This document shows positions 6,515 to 14,853 of a stretch of DNA of 20,863 nt, in pieces. The notes under the pieces are model-generated. The model was not told the DNA's origin. It did not search any database and saw nothing but the letters and a program-made list of their open reading frames with translations. Made by a program: the position numbers and the translations under genes. Positions within the stretch are counted from its first letter, which is position 1. Every line of letters begins with the position of its first letter. Source of the stretch: Lachnospira sp. UBA4346 (GTDB lineage Bacteria; Bacillota; Clostridia; Lachnospirales; Lachnospiraceae); contig DGTC01000032.1 of the NCBI GenBank assembly GCA_002394205.1, forward strand, positions 1-20,863. The letters run 5' to 3'.

Positions 6515-8668
6515 TTAATGGCGATACAATTCCCGAAACTTCTCTGCCATTTCCGGATTTGTCTTTTCTAAATGTGCAAGATGTTCTTCTCTTCGTTCAA
6601 CCATATGCGCATAAGCTTTTGGATTCTTTTCCTGAAAATGCCGTGCGATATTTGCTCTGTGACTGCTCAAAATTCGAATTGCTTCCGGATTAATCTGACT
6701 TAATTTTTTCTCAATCACAAGACGTCTTCGTTCAATCTTTTCTTCTAATTCTTCTGCATTTTTACTGCTCAATGCCAACTCAGACAAATGCATTTCCAAA
6801 CGTTCCAGCAACTCATCTTCATCGAACAAACCGAAACGTCCCCAGGAAACATTCTGCTCAATCATCTCTATTCCACTATCTTTATCGATTGCATCCAACA
6901 TTTCTCCTGCAAACTGTTCCATTTTTGCATCTGTATCTGCACCAAATGCCCATTCAATTTCAGCTAATTGTTCATTGCTCTCAATAATGACCGTCCCCTT
7001 ATCATCATCACAGCCTGCACACGGATACGGCTTCTCTATTCCTGCATCTCGAAGTGCTAAGGACATCGTTCGTCTCACAACTCCCATTTCCACCAATTCT
7101 TCCGCACCAAAGGTACGCAGCTGATCATTTACACTCCCTACATGACCGGTAATGTAAAATCGAATTCCTTTTTCCTGCAATTGGTGATAAATAATTAACA
7201 ATCTGTCCGCTGCCGTAATATCCACGCTGGTAATTCCCGTGGCATCCACGATAAAATTCTTCGTATCCGGTTGGATTGCCTCTTCAATATCCTGCTGAAA
7301 CGTATTAATATTTGCAAAAAATAACGCTCCGCTAAACCGGTAGAGCACCGTTTCCTTAATTGGTCTTGTATTCCTGTTCCTTCCTAAGTTATAAAATCCA
7401 CGCTGTCCCGGAATAATTCCTAAAAATGTTCTCGGCGGCACCACTGCACGCATAATTACTGCAATAAATGACAAAATCACGCCAATGATAACACCGTAAA
7501 TCGTACCAAGTAATAATACTCCTAGAAACGCAGCCATAAAGATAGTAAACTCTGTGCGATCTGCTTTGGCTAATTTTTTAGCCATTTTTATTTCTAAGAT
7601 TCCATATAAGGCACATAATACGATTGCCGTTAATACCGGCACTGGCAAATATTGGATGAATCCCGTTCCAAATAACAGCAAACATAACATTGTAAGTGCT
7701 GCAACAACTGACATCATCTGCGATTTAACACCAAATTGATCCGCAATTCCGGTTCTCGACACACTACCGCCAACCGGACAACATCCCGTCAGTCCTGACG
7801 CAAGATTTGCTGCTGCATACGCAAGTATTTCACGATTATTATTCACTTTATAATTGTATTTTTGCGCATAATTATTGGTAGAAAGCAGACTAATCGCTAC
7901 AATTACAATCGCTACAATCAAACCTTCTACAATAAATGTTTCCATATGTTGTGAAAAATAGGTTATATCCGGCATTACAATCTTAGGCAAACCAGACTGT
8001 ACCTGTGGAAGCATTGCAATTCCATATTTTTTTAATGAAAAGAATCGACAGACAACCGCACTAAGCAGCATAAGCACAACCGACATTGGCACCTTAGGAA
8101 TATATTTTTTTGAAACCATAATAATCGTAATTGTTGCAACACTCAATAAAAGTGAAGGAATATTTATTTTTGTTAATTGTTTCACAATATTTACAATCAA
8201 CGCAATCCCTTCTCCGGTTCCCGGCTTTCCGCCAAATAGTTTCGGTACCTGCATTAAAATAATCGTTAAACCGACACCTGTGATAAATCCACCCATTACC
8301 GGTGTCGATATGTAATTTACAAATTTGCCGACACGCAATAATGCAAACAGCAATAACCATGCTGTTGTTACAAATGTCAGTAATGGTACGACATGCATTG
8401 CCTCTTCTGATTCTGCAACGATTCCCAATGATGCAAGAACACCACCCACCAATGCTGCCGGTGCTGCATCTACACCAAATACAAACTGCGGCGATGTTGA
8501 GAATATACCAAAACACAGTATTGGCAGCAATGAGCCATACAATCCATAAACAACCGGTAAACCTGCTACCTGTGCATATCCCATAGAAATCGGAATGGAT
8601 ACTAGTGCTACAATAATACCTGCCACAATATCTTTGGGCAAGTAAGACAATTTATAATTTCGAAACAT
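6515..8668 (-). CDS. SulP family anion transporter with STAS domain and extra C-terminal region
   Basis: The 717-residue protein begins with the SulP core: KDIVAGIIVALVSIPISMGYAQVAGLPVVYGLYGSL (about 12-47), followed by many hydrophobic segments to about 412, including GLTGCCPVGGSVSRTGI (292-308). A STAS domain follows (about 438-545, with FIVDATGITSVDITAADRL). SulP proteins move sulfate, bicarbonate, dicarboxylates or other anions; the substrate cannot be read here. Residues 546-717 are extra compared with the usual 550-600-residue bacterial proteins: a CAGC motif (550-553), an acidic stretch and a long charged helical tail with repeated E/R/K and NP(K/E) segments. RBS AAAAAGGAG precedes the ATG. 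Nearby sulfonate-type transport genes make a sulfur link tempting, but it is unproven. Confidence 0.9.
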   Translation of the reverse strand: MFRNYKLSYLPKDIVAGIIVALVSIPISMGYAQVAGLPVVYGLYGSLLPILCFGIFSTSPQFVFGVDAAPAALVGGVLASLGIVAESEEAMHVVPLLTFVTTAWLLLFALLRVGKFVNYISTPVMGGFITGVGLTIILMQVPKLFGGKPGTGEGIALIVNIVKQLTKINIPSLLLSVATITIIMVSKKYIPKVPMSVVLMLLSAVVCRFFSLKKYGIAMLPQVQSGLPKIVMPDITYFSQHMETFIVEGLIVAIVIVAISLLSTNNYAQKYNYKVNNNREILAYAAANLASGLTGCCPVGGSVSRTGIADQFGVKSQMMSVVAALTMLCLLLFGTGFIQYLPVPVLTAIVLCALYGILEIKMAKKLAKADRTEFTIFMAAFLGVLLLGTIYGVIIGVILSFIAVIMRAVVPPRTFLGIIPGQRGFYNLGRNRNTRPIKETVLYRFSGALFFANINTFQQDIEEAIQPDTKNFIVDATGITSVDITAADRLLIIYHQLQEKGIRFYITGHVGSVNDQLRTFGAEELVEMGVVRRTMSLALRDAGIEKPYPCAGCDDDKGTVIIESNEQLAEIEWAFGADTDAKMEQFAGEMLDAIDKDSGIEMIEQNVSWGRFGLFDEDELLERLEMHLSELALSSKNAEELEEKIERRRLVIEKKLSQINPEAIRILSSHRANIARHFQEKNPKAYAHMVERREEHLAHLEKTNPEMAEKFRELYRH

Positions 8669-8764
8669 ACAAATCTCCTTTTTCTAAGATTAATCCATTT
8701 TCTGATAAACATTTCTATATTTTAATGAATATCCTTTTTGTTTCTTTAAAATTTCTTATTTTCA

Positions 8765-8793
8765 ACTATACCATACAATAACACTTTCATCAA
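8765..8793 (-). promoter_or_regulatory. Sigma-A promoter of the SulP gene
   Basis: Minus-strand TTGATG (8788-8793) and TATAGT (8765-8770) are 17 nt apart, with an extended -10 (TGG just before TATAGT). It lies about 95 bp upstream of the ATG at 8668 and downstream of the LacI-gene terminator, so SulP is probably transcribed on its own. Confidence 0.65.
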
Positions 8794-8854
8794 ACGTTCT
8801 GCTCATATCAAATACACATTATAAACATTACCAGCTTTTTTATTAGCTTTATAA

Positions 8855-8895
8855 TACAAAAATAATGTACACCCATTTAACAACAGGTGTACATT
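8855..8895 (-). terminator. Terminator after the LacI-family gene
   Basis: On the minus strand a perfect 10-bp stem (AATGTACACC at 8886-8895, GGTGTACATT at 8864-8873) with a 12-nt loop is followed by ATTTTTG. It begins about 28 bp after the stop at 8924. Good Rho-independent terminator. Confidence 0.85.
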
Positions 8896-8923
8896 TCATA
8901 GATTGTACGAACAATCATCTTAT

Positions 8924-9994
8924 TTAAATATAATAATCTGTCCAACTGCTCATTTCTACATTAGAGCAACTGTTTCTTTCCATTAATGTTGCTTCCATTT
9001 CTGCTTTAATCACACTCTTGTGACCGCCTTTCATGCGGTCTAACAATAAATAGAGTGCCAGTTTTCCCATTTCTTCTTTCGGAAGGCGCACCGTCGTGAG
9101 CATTGGTTGTGTATTCTGTGCCTGCTCAATATCATCACTGGAAATAATCGACGGCATATAATACCGGTTCTTATAGCGATTCAGACATTTCAACATTCCA
9201 ATTGCAGTAATATCATTGGCACAGTAGATACCTGTCGGGCACTCATCTGACTGAAGAAACTTTTGCATACACTCAAACCCTTCCGCTTCCGTCTGTTTCG
9301 TTTCAATAATATATTCCGGGTCCAAATCAATATCATGTTTCTTTAATGTATCTAAATATCCTCTATATCGTGACTCATTATGGCACGCACCTACATATGC
9401 AATATTTTTATGCCCCAGTGAAATCAGATGCTCCACTGCAATCGCAGCGATTTTACTGCCGTCACATACCACCTCATCTACTTCATAATTGGTTGAATTT
9501 CGATTGACCGACACAACATTTTTAAAGCGTTTTTTAATTTTTTTCAGTGCTTCCTTATTACACTTTCCAATAATAATCAGTCCGTCACTCTTCCCCTCTA
9601 CTTCCTGATACATTTGTTCAATAACATGATCCAAATCTGCATATTTACATTTCTTATCATTTGAGAAAATCGACTGATGCCATACCTTCGACAGAATACA
9701 TGCATTTACATGAATTTCACTCTCAATGACACGAAGCAATTCTTCAAAAAAAGGATCCGGCTGCGACTGATTGGTTCTCGTCATCAACACATTGATATAC
9801 TGTGCCTTATTGTCAGACATTCCTTTCTTTAAATTTCTGGCAGCTTCATTGACAACATAATTCTGCTCCATTGCCACTTTCCAAATTTTCTCCCGAAGCC
9901 CCGCCTGCTGACAATGATACTCCGGATTATTTAAGACACGGGAGACGGTTGCCGGCGATACCCCCACCTGCTTTGCTATATTTTTAATCGACAT
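8924..9994 (-). CDS. LacI-family transcriptional regulator
   Basis: The 356-residue protein starts with the LacI helix-turn-helix (IKNIAKQVGVSPATVSRVLNNP, 3-24) and hinge region to about 60. A periplasmic-binding-protein-like ligand domain follows (about 66-340, with SDGLIIIGKC, HKNIAYVGA, PTGIYCANDITAIGML and TTVRLPKEEMGKLAL). Such proteins are dimeric repressors that usually respond to sugars. The gene lies 126 bp after the ABC-importer ATPase, on the same strand, with its own promoter and a strong terminator. It is therefore a candidate regulator of the importer cluster or of itself; the effector is unknown. LacI control would be unusual for a sulfonate importer and hints at a sugar-like or other carbon substrate, which is inference. 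Confidence 0.92.
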   Translation of the reverse strand: MSIKNIAKQVGVSPATVSRVLNNPEYHCQQAGLREKIWKVAMEQNYVVNEAARNLKKGMSDNKAQYINVLMTRTNQSQPDPFFEELLRVIESEIHVNACILSKVWHQSIFSNDKKCKYADLDHVIEQMYQEVEGKSDGLIIIGKCNKEALKKIKKRFKNVVSVNRNSTNYEVDEVVCDGSKIAAIAVEHLISLGHKNIAYVGACHNESRYRGYLDTLKKHDIDLDPEYIIETKQTEAEGFECMQKFLQSDECPTGIYCANDITAIGMLKCLNRYKNRYYMPSIISSDDIEQAQNTQPMLTTVRLPKEEMGKLALYLLLDRMKGGHKSVIKAEMEATLMERNSCSNVEMSSWTDYYI

Positions 9995-10026
9995 ACACTT
10001 TCCCCAGCTTTCATTTTTCTATAAGA

Positions 10027-10055
10027 ATCATACCTTATTTATGAAAAAAATGCAA
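10027..10055 (-). promoter_or_regulatory. Sigma-A promoter of the LacI-family gene
   Basis: Minus-strand TTGCAT (10050-10055) and TATGAT (10027-10032) are 17 nt apart, about 30 bp before the ATG at 9994. A near-palindrome, GGTTATATATACC at 10062-10074, lies just upstream of the -35 and could be an operator for autoregulation, though its A/T core could be chance. No terminator is seen between the ATPase gene and this promoter, so readthrough is also possible. Confidence 0.6.
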
Positions 10056-10120
10056 TCTTTCGGTTATATATACCCATAATTTCCATATGAATTCTCTGTA
10101 TTATTATATAAAATCTTCTG

Positions 10121-10894
10121 TTAAATATAATATTCTACCGCAAATTCTTCTTCTTCCTCGAACAGATACTGGTAAATCTGTTTCTTATATGCATTAAAAT
10201 CCTCGCTATTTCTGCGTTGTCCACGTTCGCTAATCTCCAATACCGCCTTAACTTCTCCCGGTCTGGCTGAAAGTACAACCACTTTATCTCCTAACACAAT
10301 CGCCTCGTCAATATCATGTGTTACCAATATCATTGTTGTCTGTTCTTCTTTTTGGATACGCTTAATTTCTTTCTGCATTTTAATACGCGTCAATGCATCC
10401 AACGCACCAAACGGTTCGTCTAACAACAACAATGGCGGATTATTTACCAATCCCCTCGCAATCGCAGCCCGTTGTGACATACCACCTGATAACTGATGCG
10501 GATAACTCGTTTCAAACCCTTTTAATCCGACCAGTTCAATATGTTCTGCAACAACCTTACGTCGTTCCTTTCTTGATAAATGCTGCAGCCCCAACGCAAC
10601 ATTATCCTGAATGGTCAGCCATGGAAGCAAACGATGATCCTGAAAAACAATACCGCAATCCGAATCCGGTTTGTATACATTTGCTCCATTCCGCCACACA
10701 TTTCCTTCCTTGTATCCAACCAGACCACCAATAATTTTTAAGAGTGTACTCTTTCCACAACCACTGTGTCCAACGATTGTCACAAATTCTCCTTTATTGA
10801 TTGTTAAATTAATGTCATTCAAAATTGAAATCTCATCATTTCCATTTTCAAATGTTTTGTTTAAATGCGTTATCTGAACCATCGCTTCTGCCAT
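10121..10894 (-). CDS. ABC importer ATPase, nitrate/sulfonate/taurine type
   Basis: The 257-residue protein has Walker A GHSGCGKST (42-50), Q-loop FQDHRLLPW (84-92), signature LSGGMSQ (135-141), Walker B LLLLDEPFGALD (154-165) and H-loop THD (192-194). The HRLLPW and FGALDALTR motifs are typical of the SsuB/TauB/NrtD group. It energises the adjacent permease from the cytoplasm. The start at 10894 is preferred to 10921 because AGGAGGG lies 6 nt before it and the family start is matched. An acidic C-terminal tail (FEEEEEF) is unusual. It is the last transport gene of the cluster. Confidence 0.92.
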   Translation of the reverse strand: MAEAMVQITHLNKTFENGNDEISILNDINLTINKGEFVTIVGHSGCGKSTLLKIIGGLVGYKEGNVWRNGANVYKPDSDCGIVFQDHRLLPWLTIQDNVALGLQHLSRKERRKVVAEHIELVGLKGFETSYPHQLSGGMSQRAAIARGLVNNPPLLLLDEPFGALDALTRIKMQKEIKRIQKEEQTTMILVTHDIDEAIVLGDKVVVLSARPGEVKAVLEISERGQRRNSEDFNAYKKQIYQYLFEEEEEFAVEYYI

Positions 10895-10978
10895 GTTATC
10901 CCTCCTTTGCGCTTGCTGCACCTTCCTTCGAATCCTTCAACAGCAATCCTATAAAATACAATGATATATGTTACCGTT

Positions 10979-11980
10979 CTATTTCACTTCATAAAGAATA
11001 TGATTGTGCAAATCTAACTTCTTTGTACTGATTTTATTTTCATATAAGAAATCTGCTGTCTGTGCCAAATCGTTCTCATCTGCCTGTGAAATTCGCACCG
11101 GAAATTCTGTGCTCTGCAGCGCACTGACAAAATCGTCCGTGCTCAATCCAAATGTATTTGCGTATTTATTCGCAATTTCTGTTGGATTCGCCTGAACTTC
11201 CTTAGCTGCCTTTTCATATTCTTCTAAGAAAATCTTTACGATGTCCGGATTATTTTTGACGTAATCTGCATCTGCAACAATTGGATTTTCTCCTAAAAAT
11301 ACACCTGTTCCATCTGCTAAAATCTTTGCTCCCGTCGCCTTTTGTAACTTTACAATGTTTGGCTGCCAGGTAGATACTGCATCGACCTGATGTGTTTCTA
11401 GTGCAACAGACTGTTCGCCGGGACTTAAATTCACAAGTTCTACATCACTTAGCTGCAAGCCTACACTTTTTAACTGCGCATCTAACAGATTCTGTGCAAT
11501 GGAGCCTACCACTAACCCCACTTTCTTGCCCTTTAAATCCTGTAATTTCGTAATATTCGAATCCTTTCCAACCAGCGTTGCTTCCGTCTTCTCTCCATTG
11601 TATGCAATTCCAATAAACACACGATTCTGTCCATTGGCAATTCCTAAAATTGCCGGTACATTTCCCATCACGCCAATATCCTGCTGTTTTGCTGCAAATG
11701 ATTCATTTTCCGGCGGTCCGGATTCAAACTCCGTAAACTTAATATTGACATTATATTCTTTCAATGCCTCAGTCAGTCTTCCTTCCTCCTTTAAAAGATA
11801 TAATGGAACATATCCGGGAACCGGCTGCAGTGCAATATTTAAATGTTTCGCCTGTGTCTCCTCTTTCGCAGCCTGTGCCTGTGTACCGTAGCCTGTTACT
11901 CCTACTGTCAACACTCCCACTGCTGCGAGTGTACCAACAATTGTCATAATTTTCTTTCTATATAATCTCCACTTTCCCAT
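10979..11980 (-). CDS. Solute-binding protein of the nitrate/sulfonate/taurine type (SsuA-like)
   Basis: The 333-residue protein has a basic N-terminus, a hydrophobic segment (about 11-30) and an AQA|A signal-peptidase-like site near 37. The mature part is SsuA/TauA/NMT1-like: HLNIALQPVPGYVPLYLLKEEG, FESGPPENESFAAKQQDIGVMGNVPAI, LQDLKGKKVGLVVGS and a VDAVSTWQPN segment. It would capture the substrate outside the cell. No lipobox cysteine is present, unlike most Gram-positive binding proteins. GGAG precedes the start. TTGATA and TAGTAA 18 nt apart in the 95-bp gap before it could be an internal promoter, which is common where more binding protein is needed. The exact ligand is unknown. Confidence 0.9.
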   Translation of the reverse strand: MGKWRLYRKKIMTIVGTLAAVGVLTVGVTGYGTQAQAAKEETQAKHLNIALQPVPGYVPLYLLKEEGRLTEALKEYNVNIKFTEFESGPPENESFAAKQQDIGVMGNVPAILGIANGQNRVFIGIAYNGEKTEATLVGKDSNITKLQDLKGKKVGLVVGSIAQNLLDAQLKSVGLQLSDVELVNLSPGEQSVALETHQVDAVSTWQPNIVKLQKATGAKILADGTGVFLGENPIVADADYVKNNPDIVKIFLEEYEKAAKEVQANPTEIANKYANTFGLSTDDFVSALQSTEFPVRISQADENDLAQTADFLYENKISTKKLDLHNHILYEVK

Positions 11981-12075
11981 ATTTTTCTCCTTTCATACGC
12001 TTTACTATCCGATTTGTTTATTTTTTATCAAAGATTTGTCAGCATGAAATATCAACTCCTATGTCATTCCATCCA

Positions 12076-12939
12076 TTAATTCTTCCAGTAAATTGCCCTT
12101 TTTTCAATCCGGTTTAACAACAGATCCATCGCTTTTCCAATAAATCCAATCGTAAACATTCCCACAAGAATAACATCCATTTGTCCGTAATTTCTTGCAT
12201 TGGAAATCATATAACCGATTCCACTTGTCGATGCGACCAATTCTGCTGCAACCACACAGGTCCAGCAGGTGTTTAGCCCCACCCGAAGTCCTGTAAAGAT
12301 TGACGGTAATGCACCCGGAATCACAACTTTTGTAATATATTGCAGCTGCGACAATCCGGACACCTTTGCCACTTCCACCATTCGTTCATCCTTGAATTTG
12401 ATGCCGTCAATTACATTTATCAAAATAACAAAAAAACCGCCCAGATAAATTAAGAATACCTTAGATGATTCACCAATTCCGAACCAGAATATTGCAAGCG
12501 GAATCCATGCAATCGGCGGAATCGGACGTAAAATCTGAATAATTAAGTCTGTTAATCTTTTCACATGTTCTGATAATCCAATGAGTATGCCAAATAGAAC
12601 TCCTGTCACCGCTGCAAGCAAATACCCTTTCAAAACGCGCCCCAGACTGGTTGCAACAGCCAAAATAAGCGTTCCATCTGTAATTTTTTGTACAAATGTC
12701 GTTAGAATCTGCATCAACGAAGGGATTACGCTGCGTCCTGTTCCCCGATCTGCCATACTCCATGCAATCAGCAATACCGCAGGAAGAAGAATGTATTCCG
12801 CATATTCTCCCCATATGCGCATTTTTGTAATTCCCATTTTCGTTCTATGTCGTTTCGTTGTATTTACCCGACGCTGCCTGAATTCATCTAAATCTTGCAC
12901 ATTTTTATCAAATACACCTGTCAATTCTACTTGTTCCAT
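12076..12939 (-). CDS. ABC importer permease, nitrate/sulfonate/taurine type (SsuC-like)
   Basis: The 287-residue membrane protein has a hydrophilic N-terminus (1-45) and about six hydrophobic segments (about 46-64, 91-120, 133-155, 160-180, 215-236, 253-277). The EAA loop that contacts the ATPase is EVAKVSGLSQLQYITKVVIPGALPSI (189-214), and RPIPPIAWIPLAIFWFGIGESSK (138-160) is typical of SsuC/TauC. GGAGGAG lies 4 nt before the ATG. The order permease, binding protein, ATPase on one strand shows a complete importer. The N-terminal extension is longer than in some relatives. Confidence 0.93.
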   Translation of the reverse strand: MEQVELTGVFDKNVQDLDEFRQRRVNTTKRHRTKMGITKMRIWGEYAEYILLPAVLLIAWSMADRGTGRSVIPSLMQILTTFVQKITDGTLILAVATSLGRVLKGYLLAAVTGVLFGILIGLSEHVKRLTDLIIQILRPIPPIAWIPLAIFWFGIGESSKVFLIYLGGFFVILINVIDGIKFKDERMVEVAKVSGLSQLQYITKVVIPGALPSIFTGLRVGLNTCWTCVVAAELVASTSGIGYMISNARNYGQMDVILVGMFTIGFIGKAMDLLLNRIEKRAIYWKN

Positions 12940-12994
12940 ATGCTCCTCCCTACGATTGTTATTCTTGTAGCATTTTATATTCCAATCAATCCCC

Positions 12995-13456
12995 TTATAA
13001 AATGCGGTCTAAATGTTGCAAAATCGGATAGGTCTTCTCTTGTTCCTGAACACGCACCTGTAACCGCTCATCCCGGACCTCTACCGGTTCTAACTGCCAG
13101 ATTGCTCCTAAATCAACATTTGGAAACACTTCATGAAGCTGTCTGTATCTCTCCTCAAATTCTTTCCCTGCTGTAATACTTCTAACTGGTTTTGCAAGAA
13201 TTTCATAACTTTCTAATGGTGCACGAAACACCTGTATTGCAACCAACTTCTCGTACCAAATACTATATACAAGATTCTGATTATTTTTTGAACTTTCCAG
13301 GATGTCTAAGAACTCAATGTTCCCCTGTTCATTTACTGACACACTTCCTTTGACAACTGCATGTGGCACACCATCTTTTCCAATTGTTGCCACAACCTTG
13401 ACAGATGATGAATCCGCAATTGCTTCCCGGATGTTCTGTGATAATTCTACTGCCAT
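12995..13456 (-). CDS. FMN-binding split-barrel protein (pyridoxamine 5'-phosphate oxidase-like)
   Basis: The 153-residue product contains the split-barrel core VKVVATIGKDGVPHAVVKGSVSVNEQGNIEFLDI (19-52) followed by NLVYSIWYEKLVAIQVF (61-77), the pattern of PPOX-like proteins. These usually bind FMN, sometimes heme or F420, as homodimers. The start at 13456 is chosen over 13519 because AGGAGG lies 5 nt upstream, it does not overlap the radical SAM gene, and the family motif begins near it. The gene is 10 bp after the radical SAM gene, so the two are almost certainly co-translated. The C-terminal third (about 110-153) is not obviously conserved. Substrate and redox partner are unknown; the pairing with a radical SAM enzyme suggests an electron-transfer or processing role. 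Confidence 0.7.
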   Translation of the reverse strand: MAVELSQNIREAIADSSSVKVVATIGKDGVPHAVVKGSVSVNEQGNIEFLDILESSKNNQNLVYSIWYEKLVAIQVFRAPLESYEILAKPVRSITAGKEFEERYRQLHEVFPNVDLGAIWQLEPVEVRDERLQVRVQEQEKTYPILQHLDRIL

Positions 13457-13466
13457 CTGTTTCCTC

Positions 13467-14720
13467 CTATATTCTAAGCAAATCCATTCCCGGATGTGCT
13501 CCACATCGTCTATAATCATCTGTGTACGGATTCACACCGTAATGATGAGCTAATCGGTCAAATTCCCGATAGGTCTTAATAAAATATTCCAATGACGGAT
13601 TTTTTTGATTCTGAAAAATAGCTCCCGGTGCAGTCCGCCATACATTTGCTGCCAGCGGAATTCCGTGTGAAATAATATCCTCCGCCTCTTCAATTACATG
13701 ACGATACGCCTCATCTTCCGAAGCAAAGCCATTTGGACTTGCAAGTTCTGTTCCTAACACAACACCAGATGTCACATTCCCCCGTCCAAATACATCTACC
13801 GCTGCAAACAGTCTCCGCTTCCACTCCTCATATCCAACATGATGTGCCTTCCCCGGGCAAATCCATTCAAACTTTTCCTTATTTAATACTTCAATATCCG
13901 TCGTATATGTCATAAGTTTGGTTTCCCGATACAACCGTTCAAGCTGTCTTTCATCAAATGCAGAAGAAATCAACTGACTCGGTACACGCTCCACCTGAAA
14001 ATCCCCTAGAATCGCCTGTAATAAATCAATATATGCATCCAGTTCATCATCAAACAGATGCTCTCCGGACAAAATAGATCCACCTGTCACTAATATTGCC
14101 GAAAATCTTCCTTCCTGCTTCAATGCCTCTCGCACAGCTTCTGCAATATACTTCGTCTCCTCACGTTCCTCTGTCTGATGACGCATCTTAAAACACGGTG
14201 TCATCGGGCAATATTTGCAGCCTTCTCCCGGCTTATCCCAAAAATGGCAATACTGATTCAGATTAATATCAATTCTTTGTGGCCGTGCCTGAATATATTT
14301 GTTAAATGGTTCTCCATTTGAAGCAGTTTTATCATAAAATTCCGGCTTTTCCCAATACCAGACTTCTTCTAAAACCTTTCCCTGATCCATAATATAAATA
14401 TGTCCGTCAATCGCATCTACTACATACGGCTCACGAAATGCCTTGTTCTTATTCAAATCAAAATTCGTAATCAGATACGAACCATCTCTCATAATCAGAC
14501 TTTCCGGTGTATAATCCTGTGTCGTACGAAACAGTGCAATTGTTCCCGTATTTACCTGATGAATTGCCGGATTTATCATATCTTTTGCAGCCTGCGTGTA
14601 TACAACTCCTCTGCGCTGTACATCTACTTTCAACGCCCAAATTCGTGGAACATCCGGATATTTTTGCAACACCTCATCCAAACTTAATTCCTGTGTGCGC
14701 CAGTTTATTTCTTCTGTCAT
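13467..14720 (-). CDS. Radical SAM enzyme with non-standard CX9CX2C cluster motif, substrate unknown
   Basis: The 417-residue protein has a 150-residue N-terminal region without a recognised motif. The likely 4Fe-4S motif is Cys158-X9-Cys168-X2-Cys171, with another cysteine at 176. A VTGGS segment (211-215), like the radical SAM GGE motif that holds the SAM methionine, follows. Further conserved-looking pieces are TTDIEVLNKEKFEWICPGKAHHVGY (about 273-297) and VFGRGNVTSGVVLGTE (310-325). Additional cysteines are at 288 and 406. The usual motif is CX3CX2C; a longer spacing is known in a few families, including some QueE proteins. The start at 14720 is chosen because GGAG lies 6 nt before it; an ATG 12 bp upstream has no such site. 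The gene heads the ABC-importer cluster. The reaction cannot be named. Confidence 0.75.
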   Translation of the reverse strand: MTEEINWRTQELSLDEVLQKYPDVPRIWALKVDVQRRGVVYTQAAKDMINPAIHQVNTGTIALFRTTQDYTPESLIMRDGSYLITNFDLNKNKAFREPYVVDAIDGHIYIMDQGKVLEEVWYWEKPEFYDKTASNGEPFNKYIQARPQRIDINLNQYCHFWDKPGEGCKYCPMTPCFKMRHQTEEREETKYIAEAVREALKQEGRFSAILVTGGSILSGEHLFDDELDAYIDLLQAILGDFQVERVPSQLISSAFDERQLERLYRETKLMTYTTDIEVLNKEKFEWICPGKAHHVGYEEWKRRLFAAVDVFGRGNVTSGVVLGTELASPNGFASEDEAYRHVIEEAEDIISHGIPLAANVWRTAPGAIFQNQKNPSLEYFIKTYREFDRLAHHYGVNPYTDDYRRCGAHPGMDLLRI

Positions 14721-14749
14721 AATACGCTCCATTCCGGGACATTTTATAG

Positions 14750-14778
14750 AAAATAAGATGAAAAATCATTCGTTTCAA
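14750..14778 (-). promoter_or_regulatory. Candidate promoter of the radical SAM/ABC-importer cluster
   Basis: Minus-strand TTGAAA (14773-14778) and TATTTT (14750-14755) are 17 nt apart, about 30 bp before the ATG at 14720. The -10 is weak, which would suit a regulated promoter. A short CATTTGT/ACAGATG stem with one G-U pair, upstream at about 14790-14816, could be a weak terminator for metK. No clear LacI-type operator is seen here. Confidence 0.4.
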
Positions 14779-14853
14779 TCCTTCTTTTAAATAACATCTG
14801 TAATGCCCCAACACAAATGCCATACATATTGTCTTTCCTTCCGCAATCTATTC

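Noticed and set aside
8094..8516. 140-residue minus-strand frame inside the SulP gene
   Set aside because: It is an alternative frame of a clearly conserved transporter gene with odd, cysteine- and isoleucine-rich composition.
13457..13519. Upstream start of the FMN split-barrel gene at 13519
   Set aside because: It would overlap the radical SAM gene by about 50 bp and lacks a good ribosome binding site, unlike 13456.
14721..14732. Start of the radical SAM gene at 14732
   Set aside because: No ribosome binding site precedes it, while GGAG lies 6 nt before the ATG at 14720.
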